Shown: positions 20,767 to 31,643, counted from the first letter of the stretch. The stretch is 36,980 nucleotides of DNA from Bradyrhizobium macuxiense (GCF_001542415.1 NZ_LNCU01000024.1:1-36980), one strand, 5' to 3'. Numbers and translations are program-made. Notes: generated by a model not told the origin, from the sequence alone.

Positions 20767-21243
20767 CTAGTGGATACGCCGGTACACGCCGGTGAGCACG
20801 TCGGCCCACCCTTCCGCGTCGGGCGAGAACTGGATCTTCATGTTGTAGGTGTTGTCGTCGACGACCTCGTAGACATGACGGGCGTTGCCGCGCAACGAGC
20901 CGCGCACCAGGATCAGCGACCTGTTGACCCAGCCGCCGGAGGCCGGCGATGGCGGGTAGTAGCCAAGCGAATCGTGCCAGAACAGTTTGTAGGTCCGCTC
21001 TTCGCGGTCGTAGGTGAAGACGCCGTGGGCGGCAAAGCTCTCCTTGCCCTCACGCGTCTGCACGCTGTCCTGGATCAGATAGAAGCCGTTGAGCGCGATC
21101 CGCGCGCTCACATGCGAGCTGGCCGGACCGCCTGCGGTCCAACGCGACGGATAGACCACCTCTTCGCCACTCCACTCGCCCGCGAAGACCGCGAGCTTGC
21201 GGTGTTCTTCGAGGGGTGTCGGGGCATCGAGATGATCTGCCAT
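20767..21243 (-). CDS. DUF1579-like protein inserted between sucC and sucD
   Basis: Protein of 158 aa with no signal peptide or membrane segment. It looks like a lipocalin-type beta-barrel ([18 protein letters not shown], then strands [49 protein letters not shown]). This pattern is reminiscent of the DUF1579/ligand-binding barrel families, but I cannot name a function. The ATG at 21243 lies two bases after the sucC stop codon and sucD follows after 44 bp, so it is translated from the sucCD mRNA. Such placement between two subunits of one enzyme is notable. Confidence 0.8.
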   Translation of the reverse strand: MADHLDAPTPLEEHRKLAVFAGEWSGEEVVYPSRWTAGGPASSHVSARIALNGFYLIQDSVQTREGKESFAAHGVFTYDREERTYKLFWHDSLGYYPPSPASGGWVNRSLILVRGSLRGNARHVYEVVDDNTYNMKIQFSPDAEGWADVLTGVYRRIH

Positions 21244-21245
21244 CG

Positions 21246-22442
<1,197 letters not shown>

Positions 22443-22611
22443 GGAGAGACGCTCCCAAACCCTCGTGCGGCGAACTTCGTCGAGCTCACGTCAGCCTTAG
22501 AACTGGCATACCATATACCAAGACCGACGCAACTACAAAATCCGTCAGGATTTCATCACCTTGCATCCAACAGGCGATTGGAAACGCCTATCGGGCCATT
22601 GCCAAGCCAGA

Positions 22612-23586
<975 letters not shown>

Positions 23587-23775
23587 TCAGTCCTTTGAAC
23601 TGGTAGCAGGAGGGAGAGAAGTCGGTTGGAAGGGTGGTTATCCCTTTCGAATGATACGTTCAAGTCGCGGCCTGCCCAATTGTCGCCCCTGCCCGGAATT
23701 CGATCAGGCATGCCAGCGGCATCCGTCCCCGAACGCACGAAAAGTTGCTCGAAACGGAGCGCCCAAAAGGCTGAA

Positions 23776-24963
23776 TTAGGTCTCCACCAGACCAGTCGTC
23801 GCGCCGCTCGCCGAGGAGTCTTTCCGGCCGTGCGGTAACGCCAGGTAGGATTCCGAACTCATTTCGATCAGACGCGACGCGGTGCGCTTGAACTCCATCG
23901 CCTCGATGCCGTCGGTGGCGAGATAGAGCGACACAGGCTCGGCCTCGGCCGACGCCATCAGCTTCACGGCATTGTCATAGAGCGTGTCGATCAGCGAGAT
24001 GAAGCGCTTGGCGGCGTTGCGCTCGGCGTAGTCCATCACCGGGATGCGGTCGATCAGGATCGTATGATAGTCGTGCGCGAGCCGCAGATAGTCCGACGCC
24101 GCAAGCGGCTTCTCGCAGATGTCCGCGAAGCCGAAGCGCGCGATGCCGTGCGCCGAGCACGGCACGTGCAGCGTGCGCCCCTTGATCGCGATGTCGCGCG
24201 ACTTGCACGGCGCATTGCCGGTCATCTTGCGCCAGGCCGCATCGAGCGCGGCATCGGCCGCATCATCGGCCGGCACCAGCCACATCTTCACGCCGAACAG
24301 TTTCTCGAGCCGGAAATCGGTGCGCGCATCGAGCCGCAGCACGTCCATGTGATCCGAGATCTGCTTGATGAACGGCAGAAACAGCGCGCGATTGAGGCCG
24401 CCCTTGTAGAGATCCTCCGGCGCGACGTTCGAGGTCGCGACCACCACGGTGCCGAGATCGAACAGCTTTGCGAACAGCCGCCCGAGGATCATCGCGTCGG
24501 CGATGTCGGTGACGTGGAATTCATCGAAGCAGAGCAGCCAGGCCTCGTCGAAGATCGCCTGCGCGGTGAGCGCGATGACATCGGCATCGCCGATCTCGCC
24601 GCGCGCGATCTGCTGGCGATAACCGTAGATGCGCTCATGCGCCTCGGCCATGAATTCGTGGAAATGCGCGCGGCGCTTGTGCTCGACCGGGCTCTGCTGG
24701 AAGAACAGATCCATCAGCATGGTCTTGCCGCGACCGACCTCGCCATGGACGTAGAGCCCGCGCGGCGGTCCCTCGTCCTTGTCGCCGCCGAACAGCCGGC
24801 CGAACAGGCTCTGCTTGCGCTGGGGCTTGTAGCTCGCAAGCCGCTCCTCCAGCGCGCCGAACGCATCGGCGGCGAGCGCTTGCGCGGAATCGGCCTCGAT
24901 CGCGCCGGAGGCGACCAGGGCCTTGTAATGGTCAAGGAAGGAACTGGGCGAGGTGGAGAGCAT
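23776..24963 (-). CDS. zapE: AFG1/ZapE-type ATPase
   Basis: P-loop ATPase (395 aa) of the AFG1 family; ZapE in E. coli acts at the division ring under stress, and mitochondrial AFG1 assists protein quality control. Walker A is GEVGRGKT (74-81), and Walker B is LLCFDEFHVTD with the acidic pair at 147-148. ATSNVAPEDLYKGGLNR and the downstream FADICEKPLAASDYL are family signatures. The start is ATG 24963 (MLSTSPSSFL). It lies upstream of mdh in the same orientation with a 195-bp gap, so cotranscription with mdh is possible but not required. Confidence 0.93.
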   Translation of the reverse strand: MLSTSPSSFLDHYKALVASGAIEADSAQALAADAFGALEERLASYKPQRKQSLFGRLFGGDKDEGPPRGLYVHGEVGRGKTMLMDLFFQQSPVEHKRRAHFHEFMAEAHERIYGYRQQIARGEIGDADVIALTAQAIFDEAWLLCFDEFHVTDIADAMILGRLFAKLFDLGTVVVATSNVAPEDLYKGGLNRALFLPFIKQISDHMDVLRLDARTDFRLEKLFGVKMWLVPADDAADAALDAAWRKMTGNAPCKSRDIAIKGRTLHVPCSAHGIARFGFADICEKPLAASDYLRLAHDYHTILIDRIPVMDYAERNAAKRFISLIDTLYDNAVKLMASAEAEPVSLYLATDGIEAMEFKRTASRLIEMSSESYLALPHGRKDSSASGATTGLVET

Positions 24964-25045
24964 GAGCCATCTTACGGCCCTACCGCGCGGAAAATTGCAA
25001 GCCGTGAATTTTGCCGACGGGTATGCAGGAGCACGCTCTTGCACA

Positions 25046-25074
25046 ACCCGGCCGACCGGACGAACCGGCCGGGT
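25046..25074. terminator. GC stem-loop between thpR and zapE
   Basis: ACCCGGCC and GGCCGGGT form a perfect 8-bp stem around a 13-base loop, 20 bases 3' of thpR on the minus strand. No proper T-run follows, so it may be a weak terminator or a stability hairpin. Confidence 0.4.
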
Positions 25075-25094
25075 GCCCAGAACCGGCGGCTATC

Positions 25095-25631
25095 TCACGC
25101 GCAAAGCGCGTAGGAATCCTCGACCACGTAGGGGCCGCCGCCGGTCGACGCGCGCGACGAGAACAGCACGAAGCGATCCGCCATGAAGGTGCGGCTCGGG
25201 AAGTAGCCGCGCACGGACAGATAATCCGCAACGTCCTGGCTCGAAGCGTCATACAGCCGCGCGAGCGTCACATGCGGGGTGAATTTGCGGCCCTCGGGAT
25301 CAAGCCCCATCCGCTGCATCATCCGCTCGAGCTCGGCCTGCAGCTCGATCAACGGCCGGCTCGGCTCGACGGCGGCAACCACCGCGCGCGGCTTGCGTCC
25401 GCCGAAGCTCGACAAGCCCTGCAGCTTGACCTCGAACGGTTTGCGATTCACCCGAAACAACATCGATGCGATTTCGTTGGCCCAGATGCCATCGATGTCG
25501 CCGATGAAGCGTAGAGTGACGTGATAATTTTCGGGATCGATCCAACGTGCGCCGGGAAGGCCACCACGCAAGTTGGAAAGGGTTTGACCGATGTCGGCCG
25601 GGATTTCCAGTCCAGTGAACAGACGCGGCAT
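25095..25631 (-). CDS. thpR: RNA 2',3'-cyclic phosphodiesterase (2H family)
   Basis: Cytoplasmic 2H phosphoesterase (178 aa) of the ThpR/LigT group, which opens 2',3'-cyclic phosphates on RNA ends. Both HxT signatures are visible: H37 in NYHVTLRFIG and H120 in TPHVTLARLY. The N-terminal MPRLFTGLEIPADI and GGLPGARWIDPENYH are characteristic. The length is normal. The start is ATG 25631. It lies between zapE and the tesA-like gene on the same strand, with 131-bp and 167-bp gaps, so it probably has its own promoter. Confidence 0.93.
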   Translation of the reverse strand: MPRLFTGLEIPADIGQTLSNLRGGLPGARWIDPENYHVTLRFIGDIDGIWANEIASMLFRVNRKPFEVKLQGLSSFGGRKPRAVVAAVEPSRPLIELQAELERMMQRMGLDPEGRKFTPHVTLARLYDASSQDVADYLSVRGYFPSRTFMADRFVLFSSRASTGGGPYVVEDSYALCA

Positions 25632-25798
25632 CGCAATAATCCTCGATGCGGTGGCGCGAGTTTTGGGAGCCCGCGCCCTGTTACAACCCGGTGACGAATC
25701 ACCGATGTCTCTTTGTACCCGAGTTATATGACTCTGCGAAGCATGATGCGTTAACGGCTCGTAAACCTGCGGTCATGATGCGCCGTTGAGCCTGCGTT

Positions 25799-26491
25799 TC
25801 AACTCCGTTGCCCGGATAATGCACCGAGAAATGTCTCCACCGTGGGCATGATATTTTTCACGACAACATCCACTCCCGCGGCCGTCGGATGCATGCCGTC
25901 GGCCTGGTTGAGCTTGGCGTCGGCTGCAACACCATTGAGGAAGAACGGATAGAGCGGCACGCCGAACGATTTCGAAAGCTCGGGATAGATCGCGTTGAAC
26001 TTGGCTGCATAGTCGCTGCCATAATTCGGCGGCGCGAGCATGCCGCACAAGAGCACCGCGATCTTGCGCGCCTTCAACTTTGTGATGACGTCGGACAGTG
26101 CGGCGCGCGTGACCGCCGGATCGGTGCCGCGCAGGGCATCGTTGGCGCCGAGCTCGAGGATCACCGCATCGGTTCCATCGGGGACCGACCAGTCGACCCG
26201 GTCGCGGCCGCCCGAGGCGGTGTCGCCAGACACCCCGGCATTGATCATGTCGGCCTTTATCCCCTTGGCATCCAAGGCCTTTTGCAGGCGAACCGGAAAC
26301 GCCGCGTCGGCCGGAAGGCCGTAGCCGGCGCTCAGGGAGTCGCCGAGCACCACCATCTTGATCGGTTTCGCGGGATCCGCCGCCTGCGCACTTGCCGCCG
26401 TCATCAAGCCCATAAGCAACACGAGTATGTGCACGAAGATTCCCAACCGGCCCTCGACCGCAGCAGCGGAAGTGCCATATGACCGAACCAT
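25799..26491 (-). CDS. tesA: Secreted SGNH/GDSL esterase (TesA-like arylesterase)
   Basis: Periplasmic SGNH hydrolase (230 aa from ATG 26491). A signal peptide is predicted (FVHILVLLMGLMTAASAQA, cut after AQA). The four blocks are clear: GDSLSAGYGL (Ser52), NAGVSGDTASGG, GANDALRG (Asn117) and DGMHPTAAG (Asp198, His201). Two in-frame ATGs, 26503 and 26491, each have GAGG at a suitable distance, so the start is ambiguous. It is divergent from the ybbA-ybbP pair, the same arrangement as tesA-ybbAP in E. coli. It acts on thioesters or aryl esters; the true substrate is unknown. Confidence 0.92.
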   Translation of the reverse strand: MVRSYGTSAAAVEGRLGIFVHILVLLMGLMTAASAQAADPAKPIKMVVLGDSLSAGYGLPADAAFPVRLQKALDAKGIKADMINAGVSGDTASGGRDRVDWSVPDGTDAVILELGANDALRGTDPAVTRAALSDVITKLKARKIAVLLCGMLAPPNYGSDYAAKFNAIYPELSKSFGVPLYPFFLNGVAADAKLNQADGMHPTAAGVDVVVKNIMPTVETFLGALSGQRS

Positions 26492-26520
26492 GGACAGCCT
26501 CATCGAATCCTCATCACTGA
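26479..26520 (+). other. Possible 13-codon upstream ORF overlapping the ybbA start
   Basis: ATG at 26479 is preceded by GGAAG at good spacing and opens a 13-codon frame (MTEPWTASSNPHH) ending TGA at 26518-26520, in a different frame from ybbA. The ybbA ATG at 26490 itself lacks a close Shine-Dalgarno. Translation of this mini-ORF could control ybbA. Evidence is only positional. Confidence 0.25.
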
Positions 26521-27209
26521 CCGGCGTCGAGCCGGACACTATCTCTGTCAAGAACGTCAATCTCTCGCTCGGCACCGGCGCGGCACGGGTTCATATCCTC
26601 AAGGATATCAGCCTTCGTGTGGCAGCGGGCGAGGCCATCGGCCTGATCGGCCCGTCGGGCTCGGGGAAGTCGACCTTGCTGATGGTGATGGCGGGGCTCG
26701 AACGTCCTGACAGTGGAGAAGTGGTCGTCAACGGCACGTCGTTCAATGCCCTCGACGAAGATGCGCTCGCGCGTTTTCGCGGCCGACAGGTCGGCATCGT
26801 CTTCCAGTCGTTCCATCTGATCCCGACGATGACGGCGCTGGAGAATGTCGCGGTGCCGCTCGAGCTTGCGGGCTCGCCCGACGCAGCGACGCGCGCCGCG
26901 CAGGAACTGCAATCGGTCGGCCTAGGCGAGCGCCTGCATCATTATCCGACGCAGCTCTCCGGCGGCGAACAGCAGCGCGTGGCGATCGCGCGCGCGCTCG
27001 CGCCCGATCCCGCGATCCTCGTCGCCGACGAGCCGACCGGAAATCTCGACGAGGCGACGGGAAAGCAGATCGTCGACCTGCTGTTCAGCAAGCATGCCGA
27101 GCGCGGCATGACGCTGGTGCTGGTGACGCACGACATCTCGCTCGCACAGCGTTGCGACCGCGTCGTGCGGCTGCGCTCCGGCCGCATCGACGGACACTCC
27201 GCGACATGA
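26490..27209 (+). CDS. ybbA: ABC transporter ATP-binding protein (YbbA/LolD-like)
   Basis: ATPase (239 aa) of the MacB/LolD-like ABC class. Walker A is GPSGSGKS (54-61), the Q-loop is VGIVFQSFHL, the signature is LSGGEQQRVAIARAL (156-170), Walker B is AILVADEPTGNLDE and the H-loop is LVLVTHDISLA. ATG 26490 overlaps the start codon of the divergent esterase gene within CCATGG. The stop overlaps the ATG of the next gene (ATGA), so the two are translationally coupled. It powers the adjacent FtsX-type permease, probably for extraction or export of a lipid or lipoprotein-like substrate, as inferred for YbbAP. Confidence 0.94.
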   Translation: MDSLIESSSLTGVEPDTISVKNVNLSLGTGAARVHILKDISLRVAAGEAIGLIGPSGSGKSTLLMVMAGLERPDSGEVVVNGTSFNALDEDALARFRGRQVGIVFQSFHLIPTMTALENVAVPLELAGSPDAATRAAQELQSVGLGERLHHYPTQLSGGEQQRVAIARALAPDPAILVADEPTGNLDEATGKQIVDLLFSKHAERGMTLVLVTHDISLAQRCDRVVRLRSGRIDGHSAT

Positions 27210-29776
27210 GCATTGCGTCCGAAGTCGCGGTCCAGGGCCGCACGTCGTCGCTTGCCTTCCGTTACGCGATGCGCGAACTGCGCAGCGGCCTGCGCGGCTT
27301 CTACGTCTTCATCGCCTGCATCGCGCTCGGCGTGATGGCGATTGCCGGCGTCGGCTCGGTCGCCGCGAGCCTCGCCGACGGCCTGTCGCGCGAAGGCCGC
27401 ACCCTGCTCGGCGGTGACGCCGCGTTCTCGCTGATCTCGCGCGAAGCCAAGCCCAACGAAGTAGCGTATCTGCGCACTCGCGGCGAGGTCTCGGTCGCAG
27501 CCACGCTGCGCGCGATGGCGCGCAGCACCGACGGCAAGCTGGCGCTGGTCGAGCTCAAGGCGGTCGACAGCACATATCCGATGCTCGGCGAACTCTCGCT
27601 CGAGCCGAACATGCCGCTCGCCGATCTCCTCGCCGAGCGCGATGGCGCTTACGGTGCGGCTGTCGATTCGACCTTGCTGGCACGGCTCGACCTGAAGCTC
27701 GGCGACCGCGTCACCATCGGCAGCGCGACCTACCAGATCCGCAGCGTGGTCGCGGCCGAACCCGACAAGCTCGCCGGCGGCGTCGGCCTCGGCCCGCGCT
27801 TCCTGGTCAGCGAGGCCAGTCTGCGTGCCACCGACCTGCTGCAACCGGGCAGTCTGGTGCGCTGGATTTACCGGGTGAAGCTGCCCGATGGCGCCAATGA
27901 TGATCGCGCCACCACCGCGCTGCTCGACGGCGCGCGAAGCGCTGCGCCCGAGGCCGGCTGGGAAGTGCGCAGCCGCAGCAACGCCTCGCCGCAACTCGAA
28001 CGCAGCATCAACCGCTTCACGCAATTCCTGACCCTGGTCGGCCTCGCCGCATTGCTGGTCGGCGGCGTCGGCGTCGCCAATGCGGTGAAGAGCCATATCG
28101 ACCGCCGCCGCGACGTGGTCGCCTCGTTCAAGGCGCTCGGCGCCACCGGCCGCGACGTCTTCACGATCTATCTCACGCAAGTGGTGGTGCTGGCCGGGAT
28201 CGGCTCGGTGATCGGGCTGGCGCTCGGCGCAGCGCTGCCTTTCGTGATCGTCGGCGTGTTCGGCAAACTGCTGCCGCTGCCGGTGGTGCCGGCGATGCAT
28301 CCGGACGAGCTCGCGCTCGCTTTCATCTACGGCCAGCTCACCGCACTCGCCTTCGGCCTGTGGCCGCTCGGCCGGGTGCACGACGTGCCGGTGGCGGCGC
28401 TGTTCCGCGAAACCGTCGCCAGCGAATGGCATCGCCCGCGCTGGAGCTACCTCGCGCTGATGGGCGTCGTGATCGCGCTCTTGATCACTGTTGCCATCGG
28501 GCTGTCCTATGACAAGCGGGTTGCAACCGTCTTCGTCGTCTCCTCGATCGCGGTGTTTCTGCTGCTGCGCGGGATTGCCGAACTGCTGATGGCGGTGGCG
28601 AGGCGGCTGCCGCGCAGCCGCATCACCATGCTGCGGCTGGCGATCGCCAACATTCACCGCCCGGGTGCCCTGACGCCGTCGGTGGTGCTGTCGCTCGGTC
28701 TCGGGCTCGCGGTGCTCGTCACCATCACCCAGATCGACGGCAATCTGCGCAGGCAGTTCCTGGCGGCGCTGCCCGAGCGGGCGCCGTCGTTCTTCTTCAT
28801 CGACATCCCCTCCACCGAGGCCGACCGCTTCGGCTCCTTCCTCAAGCAGATTTCTCCGGATTCGACGGTCGAGGACGTGCCGATGCTGCGCGGGCGCATC
28901 GTCGCGGCGCGTGGCATGAAGGCCGACCAGCTCAATCCGACCGTCGACTCCGAGTGGGTGCTGCAGAGCGACCGCGGACTGACCTATACCGGGGAAGTGC
29001 CCAAGGGCTCCAAGATCGTCGAGGGCGAATGGTGGGGATCGGACTACAGCGGACCTCCGCTGGTCTCGATGGAAAAGAAGATCGCCGACGGCCTGGGCCT
29101 GAAGATCGGCGACGAGATCGTGGTCAACGTGCTCGGCCGCGACGTGCCGGCCAAGATCGCCAATCTGCGCAACATCGACTGGCAGGGCATGGGCATCAAC
29201 TTCGTGCTGGTGTTCTCGCCGAATGCCTTCAAGGGCGCGCCGCACAGCCATGTCGCGACCCTGACCGAGATCCATCCAGACGCCGCGGGCGATGCCCGCA
29301 TCATCAAGCAGGTCGCCGACGCCTTCCCGATGGTGACCAGCGTGCGCGTGCGCGAGGCCCTGGAAACGATCGGCAGCGTCGTCAGCAACCTTGTGCTGGC
29401 GATCCGCGGCGCCAGCGCGGTGACGCTGATCTCCGCCATCCTGGTGTTGGGCGGGGCGCTGGCCGCCGGCCACCGCCACCGGGTCTACGACGCCGTGATC
29501 CTCAAGACGCTCGGCGCCACCCGGGCGCGGCTGCTCGGTGCCTACGCGCTGGAGTATCTCATGATCGGTTTTGCAACCGCCGTGTTCGGTGTCATCGCCG
29601 GCTCGATCGCCGCCTGGATGATCGTGACGCGGCTGATGACGCTGAGCTTCATCTGGCAGGCGGGCAGCGCGGCGCTGGTGGTGGTCGCCGCCCTGATCGT
29701 CACGGTCGGATTGGGGCTGGCCGGAACACTGCTTGCGCTCAATCAGAAACCAGCTTCGGTGCTGCGGAATTTGTGA
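27206..29776 (+). CDS. ybbP: FtsX-family ABC permease (YbbP-like)
   Basis: Large inner-membrane permease (856 aa) with two FtsX-type modules. The first membrane segment is at about 31-54 (GFYVFIACIALGVMAIAG) and is followed by a large periplasmic domain. A first FtsX block begins near 272 (FLTLVGLAALLVGGVGVANA) and includes DVVASFKALGATGRDVF. A second periplasmic part follows, and a C-terminal FtsX block begins near 732 (AVTLISAILVLGGALAAGHR, LKTLGATRARLLGAYALEY). It starts at ATG 27206 with a 4-bp overlap with ybbA. Size and topology match YbbP-type permeases rather than MacB or LolC. Substrate unknown. Confidence 0.93.
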   Translation: MSIASEVAVQGRTSSLAFRYAMRELRSGLRGFYVFIACIALGVMAIAGVGSVAASLADGLSREGRTLLGGDAAFSLISREAKPNEVAYLRTRGEVSVAATLRAMARSTDGKLALVELKAVDSTYPMLGELSLEPNMPLADLLAERDGAYGAAVDSTLLARLDLKLGDRVTIGSATYQIRSVVAAEPDKLAGGVGLGPRFLVSEASLRATDLLQPGSLVRWIYRVKLPDGANDDRATTALLDGARSAAPEAGWEVRSRSNASPQLERSINRFTQFLTLVGLAALLVGGVGVANAVKSHIDRRRDVVASFKALGATGRDVFTIYLTQVVVLAGIGSVIGLALGAALPFVIVGVFGKLLPLPVVPAMHPDELALAFIYGQLTALAFGLWPLGRVHDVPVAALFRETVASEWHRPRWSYLALMGVVIALLITVAIGLSYDKRVATVFVVSSIAVFLLLRGIAELLMAVARRLPRSRITMLRLAIANIHRPGALTPSVVLSLGLGLAVLVTITQIDGNLRRQFLAALPERAPSFFFIDIPSTEADRFGSFLKQISPDSTVEDVPMLRGRIVAARGMKADQLNPTVDSEWVLQSDRGLTYTGEVPKGSKIVEGEWWGSDYSGPPLVSMEKKIADGLGLKIGDEIVVNVLGRDVPAKIANLRNIDWQGMGINFVLVFSPNAFKGAPHSHVATLTEIHPDAAGDARIIKQVADAFPMVTSVRVREALETIGSVVSNLVLAIRGASAVTLISAILVLGGALAAGHRHRVYDAVILKTLGATRARLLGAYALEYLMIGFATAVFGVIAGSIAAWMIVTRLMTLSFIWQAGSAALVVVAALIVTVGLGLAGTLLALNQKPASVLRNL

Positions 29777-30011
29777 CAATATGTAGCGGCCGCTGACGCC
29801 GTTTCTCCCCATGAACGCCGCGTCAGAGCGACATTCAGCCGCGCGTGGAAGCTTGCGTCGGATGTGTTAATTTCCCACATACCAACCGGGTCGGATGATC
29901 GGTTTGATGACACCGAATTAATGTTCGGCAAACCGCAGCATCTGAGATAGATTTACGACCGGCGCCGCAAATCCCTTGCGCTCCACCGGGACCAACCACG
30001 GGAATTCGACC

Positions 30012-30803
30012 ATGTCGGACCTAGACCGCAACTACTCTTCTCCCTTCGGCCGGGCCGCCGGGCGCATTGACGCTGCGGCCGTCGACGCCGGTCTGCGCGC
30101 CTACATGCTGCGCATCTACAACTACATGAGCATCGGCCTCGCCATCACCGGCCTGGCCGCGCTCGGTGTCTACATGGCTGCGGTGACCGGCGATCCGTCT
30201 GCCGCCGTCGCCAAGTTCGGCAATGCCTATCTGACACAGTTCGGCTACGCGATGTTCGTCAGCCCGCTGAAGTGGCTGTTCATCCTCGCCCCTCTGGTGA
30301 TGGTGTTCGTCATCTCGGCCGGCATCAACCGCCTGGCACCCTCGACTGCCCAGATGCTGTTCTGGGTGTTCTCGGCGCTGATGGGCCTGTCGCTGTCGTC
30401 GATCTTCCTGGTGTACACGCACACCTCGATCGTGCGCGTGTTCTTCATCACCGCGGCGACGTTCGGTGCGCTGAGCCTCTACGGCTACACTACCAAGCGT
30501 GACATGAGCGGCATGGGCTCGTTCCTGTTCATGGGTCTGATCGGCATCATCATCGCGAGCCTGGTCAACCTGTTCCTGGCGAGCTCGGCGCTGCAGTTCA
30601 TCGTGTCGGTGGTCGGCGTGCTGGTGTTCGCGGGCCTCACCGCCTGGGACACCCAGCGGCTGAAGAACGACTACATCTACGGCTACGCCTCGCAGGGTGG
30701 TGCGATGGCAGAGCGTGCGGCAATCACCGGTGCCCTCTCGCTCTACCTGAACTTCATCAACCTGTTCACGCTGCTGCTGCAACTGCTCGGCCAGCGCGAC
30801 TAA
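30012..30803 (+). CDS. BI-1/YccA family seven-TM membrane protein
   Basis: Bax inhibitor-1 (TMBIM) family inner-membrane protein (263 aa). It starts at ATG 30012 (MSDLDRNYSSPFGR). About seven hydrophobic segments run from about 38 to the C-terminus (SIGLAITGLAALGVYMAA, LFILAPLVMVFVISAG, MLFWVFSALMGLSLSSIFLV, FFITAATFGALSLYGY, MGLIGIIIASLVNLFL, VSVVGVLVFAGLTAW, LYLNFINLFTLLLQLLG). The conserved WDTQRLKNDYIYGY follows the sixth segment. Bacterial members are linked to FtsH or to pH-gated calcium leak in some species; here the role is unknown. It is monocistronic, with a strong terminator downstream. Confidence 0.92.
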   Translation: MSDLDRNYSSPFGRAAGRIDAAAVDAGLRAYMLRIYNYMSIGLAITGLAALGVYMAAVTGDPSAAVAKFGNAYLTQFGYAMFVSPLKWLFILAPLVMVFVISAGINRLAPSTAQMLFWVFSALMGLSLSSIFLVYTHTSIVRVFFITAATFGALSLYGYTTKRDMSGMGSFLFMGLIGIIIASLVNLFLASSALQFIVSVVGVLVFAGLTAWDTQRLKNDYIYGYASQGGAMAERAAITGALSLYLNFINLFTLLLQLLGQRD

Positions 30804-30827
30804 ACGAAACGCTGATCGGATCGATCG

Positions 30828-30862
30828 AAGCCCCGGCCTAACCCGCCGGGGCTTTTTCTTTG
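30828..30862 (+). terminator. Rho-independent terminator after the BI-1 gene
   Basis: Perfect 10-bp stem AAGCCCCGGC / GCCGGGGCTT with a 7-base loop, followed by TTTCTTTG, 24 bases after the stop codon. It also lies just 3' of the convergent DUF2794 gene. Confidence 0.93.
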
Positions 30863-30889
30863 CGCGGAGCAAATAGTGTCGCGCTATGG

Positions 30890-31261
30890 CTACACCAGCG
30901 CCAGCTTGCGGTCGATCACCAGCAGCACGCGCTCCAGCTCATGGCCGCGGCGCAGGATCAGGCCAGTGGCCGAGATCACGCTGTACATGCCCTGCTTGCG
31001 CGCGAGGCGCGGGTCCTTCTCGATCCGATAGATCGGCACTTCCGATGCGCGGCGAAACACCGAGAACACCGCGCGGTCCTTCAGGAAGTCGATCGCATAG
31101 TCGCGCCATTCGCCATCGGCGACCATACGGCCATAGAGGTTGAGAATGCGGTTGAGCTCTAGTCGATTGAATGTCACGCGATTGGGCTGAGGGGCCGCGG
31201 CGGCGGGGCGCGCCACGGCGCGACTACCGCTCGGATCAGCATCCTCCGAGATCAAACTCAT
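30890..31261 (-). CDS. DUF2794 domain protein
   Basis: Conserved protein of 123 aa that I recall as the DUF2794 family of Rhizobiales; function unknown. The start is ATG 31261 (MSLISEDADPSG) with GGAGG nine bases upstream. A poorly conserved Ala/Pro-rich N-terminus of about 33 residues precedes a compact basic domain with FNRLELNRILNLYGRMV, EWRDYAIDFLKDRAVFSVFR and the C-terminal HELERVLLVIDRKLALV. No membrane segment or signal is visible. It is convergent with the BI-1 gene. A perfect palindrome CGCTTGG-CAA-CCAAGCG (31377-31393) lies 116 bp upstream and may be an operator. Confidence 0.8.
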   Translation of the reverse strand: MSLISEDADPSGSRAVARPAAAAPQPNRVTFNRLELNRILNLYGRMVADGEWRDYAIDFLKDRAVFSVFRRASEVPIYRIEKDPRLARKQGMYSVISATGLILRRGHELERVLLVIDRKLALV

Positions 31262-31504
31262 CGAGCGCCTCCTGTCATCTCGGTGACGATCTGGTTCCGA
31301 AGACCGTTGCCCCTGTTCGGCACCGTCACGAGAGTGACATGATTGCGCTAAGCGAGCGGCACCGCAAGGGGCCATTCGCTTGGCAACCAAGCGTAAACTA
31401 TTTGGGCGCGCGACAGTTTGCCCTCAAAAGAGTCACGGGAACGTTAGTAGAATCATATTGCTGCCCTACTTCCGCCCATCGCCCGCCGCGCTGCTCTGCG
31501 AAAA

Positions 31505-31643
31505 GAAAATCCTGCGTTGGCCCGGTCCTTTCGGTTCCGGATTCCTCAGCCCCCAGCCCCCCGGGGCCGTCGGGATCGGGCCTGTACGCAGGGGAGTTGA
31601 TCCCCAACACTGGGCCAACGAAAGTTGGTCCTTTTTGTTTTTG
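31505..31643 (+). ncRNA. Candidate structured RNA with intrinsic terminator
   Basis: It lies in a 673-bp gene-free gap (31262-31934). Plus-strand features: CCTGCG (31511-31516) pairs with CGCAGG (31587-31592). GGCCCGGTCC (31519-31528) pairs with GGATCGGGCC (31573-31582), one G-U. A hairpin GGGGA-GTTGA-TCCCC follows (31591-31605). Then comes a terminator GGGCCAAC-GAAA-GTTGGTCC (31612-31631) with a GNRA loop and TTTTTGTTTTT. GGGCCAAC can also pair perfectly with upstream GTTGGCCC (31516-31523), giving a competing fold. No plus-strand gene follows, which favours a free small RNA over a leader. The minus strand also shows a stem followed by ATTTTCTTTT, so direction is not certain. I cannot match it to 6S or SRP RNA from memory. 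Confidence 0.5.

Noticed and set aside
23635..23663. Possible sigma-70 promoter for mdh (TTGAAC, 17-base spacer, TAACCA, minus strand)
   Set aside because: The -35 is fair but the -10 matches poorly (a better GATAAC has only 15-base spacing). Not enough to report as a feature.
25751..25765. TTAA-CGGCTCG-TAAA, a near-CtrA site upstream of thpR
   Set aside because: One mismatch to the consensus and no functional reason to link thpR to CtrA; weaker than the perfect site at 6910-6924.
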